64,000 bases of DNA from Spirodela intermedia (lineage: Eukaryota > Streptophyta > Magnoliopsida > Alismatales > Araceae), in contig LR746268.1 in NCBI GenBank assembly GCA_902729315.2, positions 5,191,501 through 5,255,500 of the forward strand, given 5' to 3'. The notes beneath the pieces are model-generated. The model was not told the origin of the DNA and searched no databases. It saw only the letters and a program-made list of their open reading frames with translations. Each line of letters starts with the position of its first letter. Position 1 is the first letter of the stretch. Both the position numbers and the translations under genes were made by a program. Positions 1 through 14,733 of this stretch are shown piece by piece.

Positions 1-17
1 AGTCAACGCTTGCAAAC

Positions 18-2590
<2,573 letters not shown>

Positions 2591-2607
2591 GATGCGGAGT
2601 CGAGCAA

Positions 2608-2616
2608 AAACCCTAA
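2608..2616. promoter_or_regulatory. Telo-box in RPL7A promoter/5' leader
   Basis: AAACCCTAA lies about 43 bases upstream of the RPL7A start codon. Telo-boxes at this distance are characteristic of plant ribosomal protein and translation genes. Similar boxes precede DEK and TIM8 in this window. Confidence 0.6.
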
Positions 2617-4031
2617 AAGCAGAAAGCCGGCGGCAGAGAAGACTGACCAGAGGCGGAGGTGACGATATTAGAGAGCCCCTGTGAGTATATGCCCTTGTTA
2701 TCCATCATATTTACTTTCCTGCCACCCTCCCACTCTGCGCCATTCGGATTCTGCTCAACGGGTCGGTTCGGTCAAAAGGATCCAATATTAGGAACTTTTC
2801 AAATCCGTGCAAAAATACAAATTATAGATAAACCTTAGAAAAGAGCGATCTGGGGATTGGGTTGGAGCTTTGTAGGACAGAACAAGTATGCCCAAGAAAC
2901 GAAAAAGTTCATATATTGTTACAGTATGTTTTTCAAGCATCATCCAAAAATAAAATAAATAATAATAAAAGGTTTTTATAAATAAATTTTGAGAGAGAAA
3001 AGGTGTCTACCCATAAGTAGACTTCAAAAAAGTTAAATCAAATCTCAAGAGAGAGAAAAAATAATTTTTCTTAGGAAATATTAACACGTCACATGTGCCA
3101 TAATATCTTTTACAGGGGGGGCATATAATTACACGTTAGAAAATAAGTAAAACAAATCCAATAAAAACCTAGTTTAATTGACAACCTGATGGTGTAGATT
3201 ATATCGTAGGTCAACCTAGAAAATATTTCATGGATCAAATCTAATAGAAAAAAAAGATAGTTGTTGGTTTTTTGTCCCAAATAAATATCCTCTTGCAATA
3301 GTTTTCAGACAGTGATTTAATGACAATCTTAGTCCACCTATTAATTATAAAATCACTCTTCAAAGTTATGTTTCAAGAGAAACTCTGCCATACATTCCTA
3401 AAGTATTCATCTACCACCGAATCAAGGAACCTTATTTATTTAGAGAATTGATACTTGAATTAATGATTTATCATTTTTCTATGAAACTCTAATAAGTTCC
3501 GATATAGGCAGAGAGATAAACACATGATTTTTTTCCAGCAAATAAATCTTCAAATAATATTGATTTTTAAATATAACTACTTTTTGGAGAATAATAGAAG
3601 CAAAAGATAATGACCATTGATAGGTGGACATAGGCAAGGGAAGGCAAAACCATGATAAATCTTAGTATTCTAGACATTCCAACACGGACTCAAGTCTGTT
3701 TGTGTTGACCCAAGTCTGTATGTGTCGACCAAAGTGAATTTTTGTCAACCCGAGTCAGTATGTGTGGACCCACCAAAGTATAGAAGTAAGAAAAATAACT
3801 TAATTCACTCCCCTCTCAATAAACCTAACATCTCTTATGACCAAAATGTATTGCTGCACTGAAAGAAGAGGACTCATCAATAGATAGACGATGAGTTATA
3901 GATTATTAACTTCTCAGTTTTCTTATAGGTGAACAAATGATCGATCGATCGATCGATCGAGAGAGAGAGAGTTACATCTCTCAAGTAATGCGTCGGACAC
4001 AACGTCCTCCATTCGATTCCTGTAGAAGCCA
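2617..4031. other. AT-rich intergenic region between RPL7A promoter and amidohydrolase 3' end
   Basis: No coding exon was recognised. The stretch is strongly AT-rich with poly-A/T runs. It contains a degenerate repeat at about 3684-3770, where an ACCCAAGTCTGTATGTGT-like unit occurs about four times, and a GATC tetranucleotide microsatellite at about 3938-3959. The 3'UTR of the downstream minus gene probably ends here. Confidence 0.6.
3938..3959. repeat. (GATC)n microsatellite followed by (GA)n
   Basis: About five perfect GATC units run directly into GAGAGAGAGAGA, just beyond the amidohydrolase stop codon on the minus strand. Confidence 0.85.
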
Positions 4032-7000
4032 TTACAAGGGATTCATTCGGGTGGGTATTACGATGCCCGCCCTTTCTAGAAGCTTGCTGGCGGCCTGGGT
4101 CGCCTGTGAGATGACTTCTCCCTGTGGCATCAACAACAAATCAAGCCGTGGAAAGGCTGAGATCTGTGAACAGATAGATGATAAGTTCTGCATGCCAGAG
4201 AATGAATTATTAATTAGCTCCTCATTCTTCTTCTAGGCGAGCAAAAATGGAGCTTAACCGGGTATTTCTCTCTCATCCCACCCTCTGGGAAATGGGCTTC
4301 ATGATCCACATATTACTTGCTCTAAGGGAAGACTTGTGAACAGATTGATGAGTTCTAGGAGCGCCATGGCAAGAACTAATTATCAACTAATTTCTTGGTC
4401 TTCCAGGCGAACAAAAATAGAGAGAATCCAGTGTTCCTCTCTCATCCCCCTCCCCCCCCCGGTAAACAGCTTCAGAATTTACAATTTTTTGCAGAAAGAA
4501 GATGGGAGCACATCGCCAGCAGATGGATGGTCTGAAGAAGAGATGAGGATGTTCTGACGACATTTGATTGATAATCACAGATTTTTTTTATTTCAAAGAT
4601 ATTGATCAGAGAGATTTCATCCAGGCATACCTCATCCAGGTTCAGAATCACTCTGTTCCTCATAACCCACCGGCCATTGCACATCACAGAATCTATGTTC
4701 TCGGTGCGCATACAATAGACAAGGCTGGAAATCCTGGAAATTGCCGATTTGAAGGACAAAAATATTCCATAAGTGACAAACCCAAGCACACAGAAAACCA
4801 AGAAAATACTTCATTAAGTTACTGGCGAGCATGCAACTTGGCTTTCGAGTATATTCATTCGATCCTAGCCTGAAAGAGAGGAATGCATGAATAATTGGCC
4901 AATGAGCTCTCAAAAAATGTTTTCCCGTTCGGGATAATTTACAATGCCTGCAGTCTTTCCCACTGTCCGGTTCCAACAGAAACATATTAGCAAAGATTAT
5001 CTAATTACTACTCATTTCATTGAGACTTTAGGATGGAAATTCTAATTTTCTGATGCAATTACGACCAATATGATCAAGCATTGCGATACACATTCATTAT
5101 TGATGCATTTCCATCACTGTGGGATGATGCCAATGTTACCCTCTTCCGAAGTAAGCATTAGCTTAGTTTGCAACTTGGGGTGATGAGAAGGTGGTTCTTC
5201 ATCGAGTATGTACACGCCAAGCCACTCTATGCGAGTTTCATCCATGCCTGCCAGTAAATCTGTCTAATTTCCACATTAACAAAATACCAAGTCTGCCAAC
5301 TTTGATTTAGATCGTAATTATAGGATTTATGCTATCCAAACATTCGAATGACATGCGTTCCTATGATCAACAGGTATGCACCATATCCATGGCTGATAGT
5401 TAAAATCACATAAACTGATTTTACTCCAGAAGGACAAAGTAAATATTTGCACAGAATTTGAATGAAACATATGAATTAATGTTAATCAAAACCAGAGCAA
5501 CACAACATAGAATCTGCGTCGTTAAAATAACTCTGAATGGATGAGTTTACAAGCTATACAAACCAGTCATGTAAGGGAACCATGGTCCACATAAAGGGAT
5601 TAACGATAACCATATCAGCCTGAAAAAAAATGAAAAAATATAGAAAACGACATCAGAAATATAACTTGCGCTGATCAGTGAAAAAAAATAAATGAACAGA
5701 CATAGTGTTACACCATATTAGCTGGTAAACACAGAGGAGGACACTCGGAAGGACAACACAGCATCCTAAAAATCACAGTTGAAATGCCTATACTTTTATC
5801 TTTTTGGCTCTAAATACAATCTTCAAGCATAAAAACACATAGGATATCTATAAACATTGCAATCGAAATATATTCTTATCAGAAGAGAACCTGAAACTCA
5901 AATCACAAAATAAAATCACGGAAGTTCATTTATTGTTGCCAAACACTGAATTACATTCTCTCCATCAAAATGATTTGATTTTGATATAAGATTGGAGACA
6001 ATCACGGAAGCAAAAATGGATCCTGGACATGTCAGAATGTTGACTGTGGAAAACCCATACGAAAAAATTACATTTATAAAAACGTGAATCAAGCACTGCC
6101 CAATTTGACTAACAAAGGCCTGACTCAATTCGGGAACACCAGGAGACACTATCGTTTTCAGCAATTTATTTCAGATATATATTAGAAAAACAGAACGGCC
6201 TAGTAAAAATCGACATGAACAAGCATGGAATTACTGAAAATTCTGAGATTAAATAAAACATAACCAAACTGAAAAACACACCTTTTTCCCAATCTCAAGA
6301 GAACCTATTTCACTATCCCATAACACTGACTTGGCTCCATTTATTGTTGCCATTTTCAGAATAGTTTCTGAAGGTAAGGCAGTAGGATCAGTCAATCCCT
6401 TGATGTATGCACCTCTCCCCTTATTAATTAGTGAAGCTAAATACATCTCGTCCACTGTGAAAATAAAATCTCTGTCATAATGCTAAAAAAAGAATATGCG
6501 ATGAAGACATAAATCCCATTTCCGTAAAGTTGATGCTATTAGACATTAATGCAAAAGAAAGATAGGTACAAGTTTTTACTTCCATCAAAATTAATAATAA
6601 AGCGTATAAAATACCATCGCCCAGACGATAAGATTAAACCCACCAACACTATCAAATACACTGCTCAGACAAGCACAACTTGAGTTGCAAATATCTACCT
6701 ACGAAAAAATTCCATCCCTCTGATTTATTCCATGCTTATGAAATTTAAGAAATTTCGGAAATACAAACAATTAAATGGGAACAATGGATGAGCATTGATA
6801 CCAGTCTACCAATAAATCCCAAGGCCTCCGTATTTTAAAAATATTCACATTCAAGTCATTGCTTGAAGTAACATTTAATTATTGAACAGAGTACTCTTGG
6901 AATCTTCAATTCCAAGAGTACTTTGAAACTAAAACTGGTCATTTTCTTGATCCATTCATAAACCACAGGGAGCTAGTCATCATAACCGGTTAAATAATTA

Positions 7001-10000
7001 TTTTAGTTTCCCAGAAGTGAAAGACTTCACGTGTGTTTTATTCATTGAAAAATTTGAGATACTGAAAGTTAGACCAAAGAGTAATGTCCCGAAAAATTCC
7101 CTCAAATAGCTTCATGAAAGTCAGACCAATGTGATCCCAAACAGCCCTTTTTGGGCATGCCTAGTGCAGAATAACTTGACGAGAATACCTTTAAGATAAG
7201 ATGCGATCATAGTGTCAAAAAGTGACGGTCAGGCACAGTTTATCCAATTCATATCGTATCAAGACTGGAAAAGTGAAAATAGAGTCTGAGATTATTGCAA
7301 CATAGGCTATAACACCTCAAACTCATACGACATTGTAAATAATTTTTATTTTTTAAAAGCCCCTATTTTTAGAATTTGCTGAGTCCATGTGAGCAAGCTT
7401 GGCAACGATGATAATCAAGTTAGATCATATGATTGGTCTGAGCGAGCATGATTCAGAAAATAATGTTCACGGATCATATGAGAGGGGATATGATGAAAAC
7501 ATAATTCGTCTTAGTTCTTATCACTAAAGGTGAAAAAGAGGAGAAAACTCTTTTGAAACAATTACTCAAATACAATCAACATTATTGGGACTTTAATAGC
7601 AGATGAGCGAACAAAATTATTGCACAGAAATGATTTATCCTTAGTGAGAAAGAGGAAAAATAAGGACATAAGCTAACACAGCAACCTCCTAGCGTCTGGC
7701 TTTTCTCCCGTCTCCCAATGTCACTGGGAAGAATGTTGAAACATGGATTTTACAAATAGCTAGCCTTGGCAACCACCAAGTTCGTCTCTTTCCCTCCATA
7801 ATTAACAGTCAAAAACCAATGTCTAGACATGTCTACGAATTTAACAATCCAATAGACAGAGGGTCTCATGTTGAAAATCTGGTTGTCTGAGGGTATGCAA
7901 CGATGCAATGAAAAAAAAAAAAAAACATAAGAAAATTCGAATGAACAGAGAATCCAAACACATGAATAACCGGCAAGAGACAAACCGATGCTCATCCTGT
8001 TGTTTGATGGGGCGCCATCTGTACCAATAGATACACAAATTCCAGCGTCAACCATCTCTTGTATTGGAGCAAATCCAAGCATACGCATTGCAGCAGCAGG
8101 GCAGTGCGAAACCTTGACACCAGCATTTGAGAGAAAACCAATCTGCCACCATGAACAACAGAGAATATAGACCTAAAACAAGTCAGGGGTTTGAGGCAGC
8201 AAAGAATGAACCAAAAGTCTATCATAGTTTCCTGGTCACCCACCCTGTCTGGTGTTAGCCTCCTGTATTTAAGTAACATTACAGAAGATTGAATGAAATG
8301 GAGTACCATGGTGACACCTCAAAGGTTATCATCGTGAGAAAGTTGTGGACAGTTCATGACTATGGTCAAACTGGGTTATGCGACTACCAGCAGGAAGCAT
8401 CCTAGAGTGCTGACACAATCATGGGGAACAGAAGGTGAAAAGGCAGAAAGAATGGGAAAATTGAAAAAATGAGGGGAAATAGCGGATAGTCATGTTTACT
8501 TCTACGTACAATTCTGAGACATCTTGAAATTGCGTGGTTGTTCAGACTTTTTGAGATATGAAGACACAAATTTTCAATAATATAATTGCTCACCAAAGAG
8601 GCTGGTCAATGAGATACGCGACAGTGCGGGAAAGTGAACCACGAACTTCATAATGAGCAACACAACATTCTTTGATCACAAGACGGCTGAGCATATAACA
8701 CGATCCACACCACATTGACAAAGAGTTTGGTGACGTTCCTAAAATTTCGGGTGGGTAATGCCGTGCTGGATGCTGTAAGGTTCTAATCGTCATTAGGTAG
8801 CTCTAGCCCAAGTTGTCCACAAGCACACCGGAGTTAAATACTGTCATCAACCCAAGGACGTTATGATTTTATCATTATGGATACATTCCTCTTACAGTGC
8901 AATCCTGAAGGATATAGTTGATATGATATCAATGCGTTATCATTTTAATGTCTGCCTCAATGGAAACAAAATAAACAACAAACAGATGATGAGCAACAAG
9001 AGATGATGCTCAATTTTTGCAGAATACCCGCACATCAAATAAGAATCTATTGTATTTAACTCATTATTGGGTAAAGTTCCCATACTATAATCTGACCTCG
9101 GTATCAGAAACCCATACTGAATGAGCTGCCAACAAGTTGCTTTGCAGAAATCCTATCTTCTCCAAGTATGTTACTGTACCATGGTCAACATCTGTTGTCC
9201 TCATCACATGCTGGTTCTCATAAGGTATCTCTGCAACATGCTAAACAAAACTAAACAAAGTAAAAATGTGATCTATCATTTGCTTAACATGTGTTCAACT
9301 TTCTATTGACATGAATCCAACATATAATTTTAAAGAAAGAAGATAAAGATAACGAGTGGCCAAATTTCTCAATAATATCTACATTGTTCTAAGTTGTGAG
9401 GGAGTCATACAATCCGGTCTGATACACTCCACCATCACCAACTTTTAAGACTAGATCAAACTTGTTTCTAACTGAATCCAAAAGTACACAAAAATTTACG
9501 ACAGATGAAAGCTCTCTTTGTTGGGAAGAATAGTGAAGTGACCAATGGTATAAACCATATTCTTCATCATCTCCCACATACTGATACTAAAAATTCAAAG
9601 GATACTTTACAATGTATCAATACAACTCAGGTTGTATCTTATTTTAGAGAAAATAACAAACGATCTGGTCCAAGGGGGCATGCAGAGGTCAAAAGGACCA
9701 GTTAACGGGGTGTAAAAGATTGCAGGACCAGTTAATTAGGTATTAGGGCTCGACCAGAAGAGGTCAAAAGGAGGGGGGACAGCAGAGAGACTTGGGAGAG
9801 ATGGGGGCCTCTCGAAAGCCTTCAAGAACGGTCTAGGGCTCTTTGGGGATTCCCTTTTTATCTTCTTCTTCTTCTTCTTAGTTTCCTTTCCATTTTGTTC
9901 CACATTCCCTTCTGACACTTCAATAGTCAATTGGAGTCATATCAGGAACAATACCACACTTAAAGGAAAACAAAATTCTACAGTCCCCATGGGGAGGTGA

Positions 10001-13000
10001 AAAATATGACGAAGGCAACATATTTTCTGTTACATTAAACCTTTGAAGGTAACATTCGTATAACACAGGGAAAATTGATGATCAGAAGAACCAAAAAGAA
10101 GCCGGTTTTTCATTAAGGAGGAGTCCCCTTTGAAAAAACAAGCCATTCCAAATATTTTCAGAAATCCATGAGGGCGCAAAAAATAGACAAGATCATTCCT
10201 GAAATACGGAATGGCCTAAGGTAGACTTCACAAAACAATTTCGATAGATACGTCAATTAGGTCAACTTTTAGGAGTATAGACATTTCAAGCTCCACTTGA
10301 CAACAAACAAGAAAAAAAGTGTCTCTATGAATCTTTGGAGAATTATTACATTTGTAAAACAACGATGTATCTGGAAACCTGGTTAGTTACCATGTGGATC
10401 CCCGTTTTGAGTTCCATAGCAATATCTCTTGTTTCAAGCAGCAAACGTTCGGTTGCATTCATAATTTGCCTCACCCCAAACCAGACTCGAATACGTCCAT
10501 CAGCAGTGTTGTGATGTTTCTCGTAGAGATTCATTTGAGACTGTACCATTCAGCAGAACATCTCTTCATGTCAGAAAAGGAAGAAGTACATGCTTTTGAA
10601 AGATGAAAAAGTAAATTATAAAAATATACTTAAAATTACAGTGTATAAATGATACAAAAATACTTTAAATCGATTTTGAAACTAAATCATTGTCCCAATA
10701 TCTCAATCAATGTCCAAAGAAATTTTTTATCTTTCGATTCAAGAAAATTAGGCTCAACATGTTAAAATTTCTTCCTCTTCCAAAACGCAAATAGCCGGAT
10801 TTTCAGATGCCACACAAAATGATTCAAGTTCCTATTAAATATCCACAGATTTTTTAATCATGGCAAATACTGTGTTAGATGACACGGATAACTTTATCGC
10901 AAGTACCCCCATACCCAACACACCAGGCTGGCATTTAAAGAAACATGTAGATGAAAATTTTTATTGGAAGATAATGAGAAAGAATAGGACTTGAAGACAA
11001 AAAAGATTCAATCCCAATGTCAACTTCTACAGGATCTTTTAGAAGAGTTTATCATGCGGGTAGACGAACTAGATGAATGTATTACCTTTTTCATTCCCCT
11101 ACCATTTCTTCTGATTGGAAGACTAAACAACAGTACAAAGGTGCTTTGAGGCCACCTTGAGCCATCCAATACTTGATTCAAAGCTAGTTCAAATACCTGG
11201 GGCCACCCAATAGCGGGCCAATCTCAGGAAATCAGCGTGTGGCAGAATTTTGTTAATATAAAATATGTGGGAAATCAGCGTGTGGCAGAATTCTTATAAC
11301 ATTCATTTCATCTAGCTAATATAAAATATGTGGGACATGTCTCCACTTAATGGTGCTGATGATGATGAAATCAAGCTTCTGGTACCCTGGACTCAACTCT
11401 AAAATATTTACGCTAGATGTCCTCAGTTATGATCTACTTATACAGTCACTAAGGCGTGTCTTTCTTCAGTCAGGTGATAGCGTTTTGTAGAAACTTGAGG
11501 TCAGCAATGATCGTCAAATAGAAAGTGCCAGGAATAAATACACATACACACAAAATAGAATATTGAGAAACAAAATGCGCATTAAAGAATCAAAGAGATT
11601 AAACCAAGAACCTGTATACAATCATCAGTTGAATACGGCTTCCACCTAGCTGGTAGACCTTCTCCTGAATCCATGGTGGATTGTGCCAAACAAGCCCGTA
11701 TCCCCAATAGCTCCACAGCTTTTGCCATTCCGGTGACATGTTGCCCACCTGCTTCAGCAAAGCACGTGACCTGATTCATGAAGAGAGCATAAATATTAAC
11801 CAAATGAAATAAAAAGTCATTTTCTTGTCCAACTTGCTGCTGGAATTCCTCTAAGCCAGAGGGACACCTAGCTCCATGATATATATACACGAAATGAATG
11901 AACTGTCGCAAGAGATATGTCAAGAGTAACTAGAACATCAACTCAGATGCTGGAGGAAACCTGTGCAATCTCATCTAAAGGCGTGGTATGTAGGCACATC
12001 ACCAATCAAAGGCGTGGTATGTAGGCACATCACCTATCAAAAGCATGGCATGTAGGCACATCACCTGTCAAAGGCGTGGCATGTAGGCACATCACCTGTC
12101 AAAGGCGTGGCATGTAGGCACATCACCTGTCAAAGGCGTGGCATGTAGGCACATCACCTGTCAAAGGCGTGGCATGTAGGCACATCACCTATCAAAGCCG
12201 TGGCATGTGGGAGTTGCAGAATAGAGCTGCAGTCATTATGAAGTGGATCATGTGGTACTTGACAGAAGTTGCAAGCTTTCTGGGTCCGTGATAACTTACT
12301 TCACATGTATCCTCATTCTACTGGTGTTGACATATCGTTCCCTTCAACTTCCTTTTTCACATACTAGTGAAATCATTTTTTATTCATCTTCCTCCTTCCT
12401 CTCCCCGAACAATGATGAAGCCGCTTTATATCTACCCCATACATCCTCCCTGGGTTTGTCTTTTAATCCGTCTGTCACTTCAAATCTCAATTGACGTCAA
12501 TGCTTGTCTCACAAACTCTTTGTTTTCCTGCTTACTTTTCGTTATCTAAATGTTTTCCTGCTTATTTTTCTTTATCTAAATGTTTCCCCTAGTCTACACC
12601 TCTCTCTCTCTCTTCTATTCTATTCTCCCCTTTTCTCTCCATCTCTCTCTTTCTCATCAGACGTTTACCTCTCCAGTTCATCTACTCACTGTTTCACAGT
12701 AATTATAGAACTACGGTAAAGTTTTAACATTTGTCAGGATGATGATTTTAACATACTCTTGGAGAAAAATCTACATTAGCAAAAGGCAGAGTTATGATCC
12801 TATATCGAATTAGCTTTTCCTTGCATATGAACATGAGAAATGAAAATTTCAAATATATTGTAGATATGAGACATGGTAAGAGTACCACTATCTAAGTATA
12901 ATTGCACCCAAATATTTGTGATTGAGGTTTTTGGTTTGTGACAACAACTTCCGTTACTCTTGATTCGTGTATCATTTGATTGCAATCAATAAATATACAA

Positions 13001-13814
13001 TAATAACATCAAGATTTTATACTAGGGTAGCTGTTACGAGAATATACCCATTGCATGTTAAATAAACTGATGAAGTATGGGATAATGCATAACAAAATCA
13101 TGTTTAACAGTGGTAGATGAATCCTACGAAGAGAATGATCTCCTTTAGATAGAAACTCAGCCGTATTAAAAGGGTGATTAACAAAGAAGCAGGTAGATAA
13201 ATGGTGGTCGTGATCATGTGCTTGTAAGTGACAGTGGGATTCCAGTGATTAATCTCGAAGATGAAAATTGAAGGTCGTTTCCCTGAAAATTTGCCCCTCG
13301 TGGGGTAAAACTGACCCCGGAACGTATGAGCTCAATCCCACATAGGAGAGTCGACAGGTATGAATCTTCTTCTGTCATGTTTGATTCGTACGGCCAGATG
13401 CGTTCATGTAGCCACGTCATCAGCCCAACATCGTCCGCGATCCCTCTCCCCAACTGCTGCGAGGTGTGGACGTGCGTGTTGACGAATCCTGTGGAGGATG
13501 TGAAGAATGACCACAAGCAGAAGGTGGGCAACAGCAATGGACAACAGATGGTGGCAGGTAAAACTATTCCGTCAACCTGGGATCAAGAAGCGGCCGTGGA
13601 GGTCGATGATCTCGTCCGCCCGACATGAGAAGTCTCGGAGGACATCGGCGGACCTGCCAATAGCGTCGATCCTGTCGCCCCTCACGAAGAGGCCGCCATC
13701 CCGGAAGACACGGGACTCTGAGTCGACCGTCACGATCACGGCGTTGTGCAGCAGAGTGGAGCGGGCGGCTCCGGCGCCTCCTCCCTTCTCCCCTTTCCCC
13801 CCTTCGCCTTCCAT
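4032..13814 (-). CDS. TRZ/ATZ-type amidohydrolase (SAH/MTA deaminase or chlorohydrolase superfamily)
   Basis: Metal-dependent hydrolase of the cytosine deaminase/chlorohydrolase branch. The plant substrate is not established; databases often call it 5-methylthioadenosine/S-adenosylhomocysteine deaminase-like. Ten minus-strand exons: 13577-13814, 13316-13488, 11612-11770, 10391-10540, 9097-9240, 7986-8142, 6282-6454, 5564-5619, 4631-4733 and 4032-4121. Phases agree throughout, giving 480 residues. The metal site is intact: H85 and H87 (NTHVHT), H241 (HMHVAE), H280 (LLAAHSVW) and D330 (GTDGAPSNN); H301 lies in the VSHCP motif. The N-terminus is Gly-rich with no obvious targeting peptide, so it is probably cytosolic. 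The gene is divergent from DEK across 0.9 kb. The introns are long and AT-rich and carry tandem repeats. The fold and superfamily are certain; the reaction is an inference. Confidence 0.93.
6887..6925. repeat. Perfect 14-bp inverted repeat (hairpin) in amidohydrolase intron 6
   Basis: AGTACTCTTGGAAT (6890-6903) and its exact complement (6909-6922) are separated by five bases. One G-T wobble and two further pairs extend the stem to about 17 bp. It lies in the intron at 6455-7985. Confidence 0.8.
11226..11336. repeat. Imperfect tandem duplication in amidohydrolase intron 3
   Basis: GGAAATCAGCGTGTGGCAGA followed by AATATAAAATATGTGGG occurs twice in succession, the second copy with an insertion of about 25 bases. 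The region lies in the intron between exons at 10391-10540 and 11612-11770. Confidence 0.7.
11977..12210. repeat. 31-bp minisatellite in amidohydrolase intron 2
   Basis: Seven full copies and one partial copy of a 31-bp unit start at 11977, 12008, 12039, 12070, 12101, 12132, 12163 and 12194. The central copies are identical and the outer ones carry single substitutions. Each contains GGCATGTAGGCACATCACCT. There are no spacers, so this is a tandem minisatellite. Confidence 0.95.
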
Positions 13815-14733
13815 GAGCTAACTAACCCAGGGCGCCCCAAAGAACCATGGAAAGCGAAGTCCACCCGGGCCAGTGATCTTCCAGAAGGAAACAACACTCG
13901 GTGTTGTCCTCTATCTCAACAGTCGGAGCAGTTAGTGGTTGGTCAGAGAGGACTTTTTCTCATAAGACCCTTATATTTTTTATATATATATCAAAAGTCT
14001 TATTAGATCTGATTATATGTTCATACTTTTCAGGCCATGGATCTCTTTACACATGTGAGGACTGACAGCGACAGGAAAGAAAAAAAAAATCAATAAAATT
14101 TAATTTTATGATCAGTCTCAGATGCTAATTTTTTTCCCATATATATTTATCCACTACTTAGTTTCTTCATACCTCAATTTTTTCCGTTTATATTTATTTT
14201 CTATTCCGGGCTGTACTCGCACGTGCCCCATAATCAAGAAGTTCGATTTACTTGGGGGTTTGGTATGGATGGGCACTTATACAATAAAAAGAATACTTTG
14301 CGAAGAGATTACTGAGAGCAATCGGGGTTGGATGCAGCTCACTAGATGGGTTGCCACGTGGTCTACGGAAGAAGACCAGAAAAGGCTCCACGTGTAGAGC
14401 TACGTGGATCTTTGAGGCCTGGAGATAATTACGAATTAACCACAAGTTGCTTTTCCCAAGACTGGAGAAGGGTATTAACTGTGCGAACGGCCTAGGCGAC
14501 CCCACCTCGCCGCAGCTCACAGCTGAATCTGAGAATGAAATTTCAAAACGTTCTAATCCGGATCGAGCCCGCCCTTGTTGAGTTTCCATTTGGGATCTGC
14601 GCTCCCGCAGCCGTCGCCCGCTTTCCTTCTCCACGGTCACGCCGCCGGCGGCGCCGGCGCTTCCAGGCTCTTTCCGGTGGTCGTCCTGTTGGGGGTTTAG
14701 GGTTTTTGGGTTAGCTCGTGCGTCCGCTCCAGT
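13815..14733. promoter_or_regulatory. Bidirectional intergenic promoter between amidohydrolase and DEK genes
   Basis: The amidohydrolase start codon (13814, minus) and the DEK start codon (14734, plus) point away from each other across this 0.9 kb. The middle (about 13970-14200) is AT-rich with TATATATA tracts. Both ends are GC-rich. A telo-box-like TTTAGGGTTT at 14696-14705 lies just before the DEK start. Confidence 0.6.

Noticed and set aside
11977-12210. CRISPR-like array of 31-bp repeats
   Set aside because: Repeats are directly adjacent with no spacers, and the context is a plant intron. It is a minisatellite.
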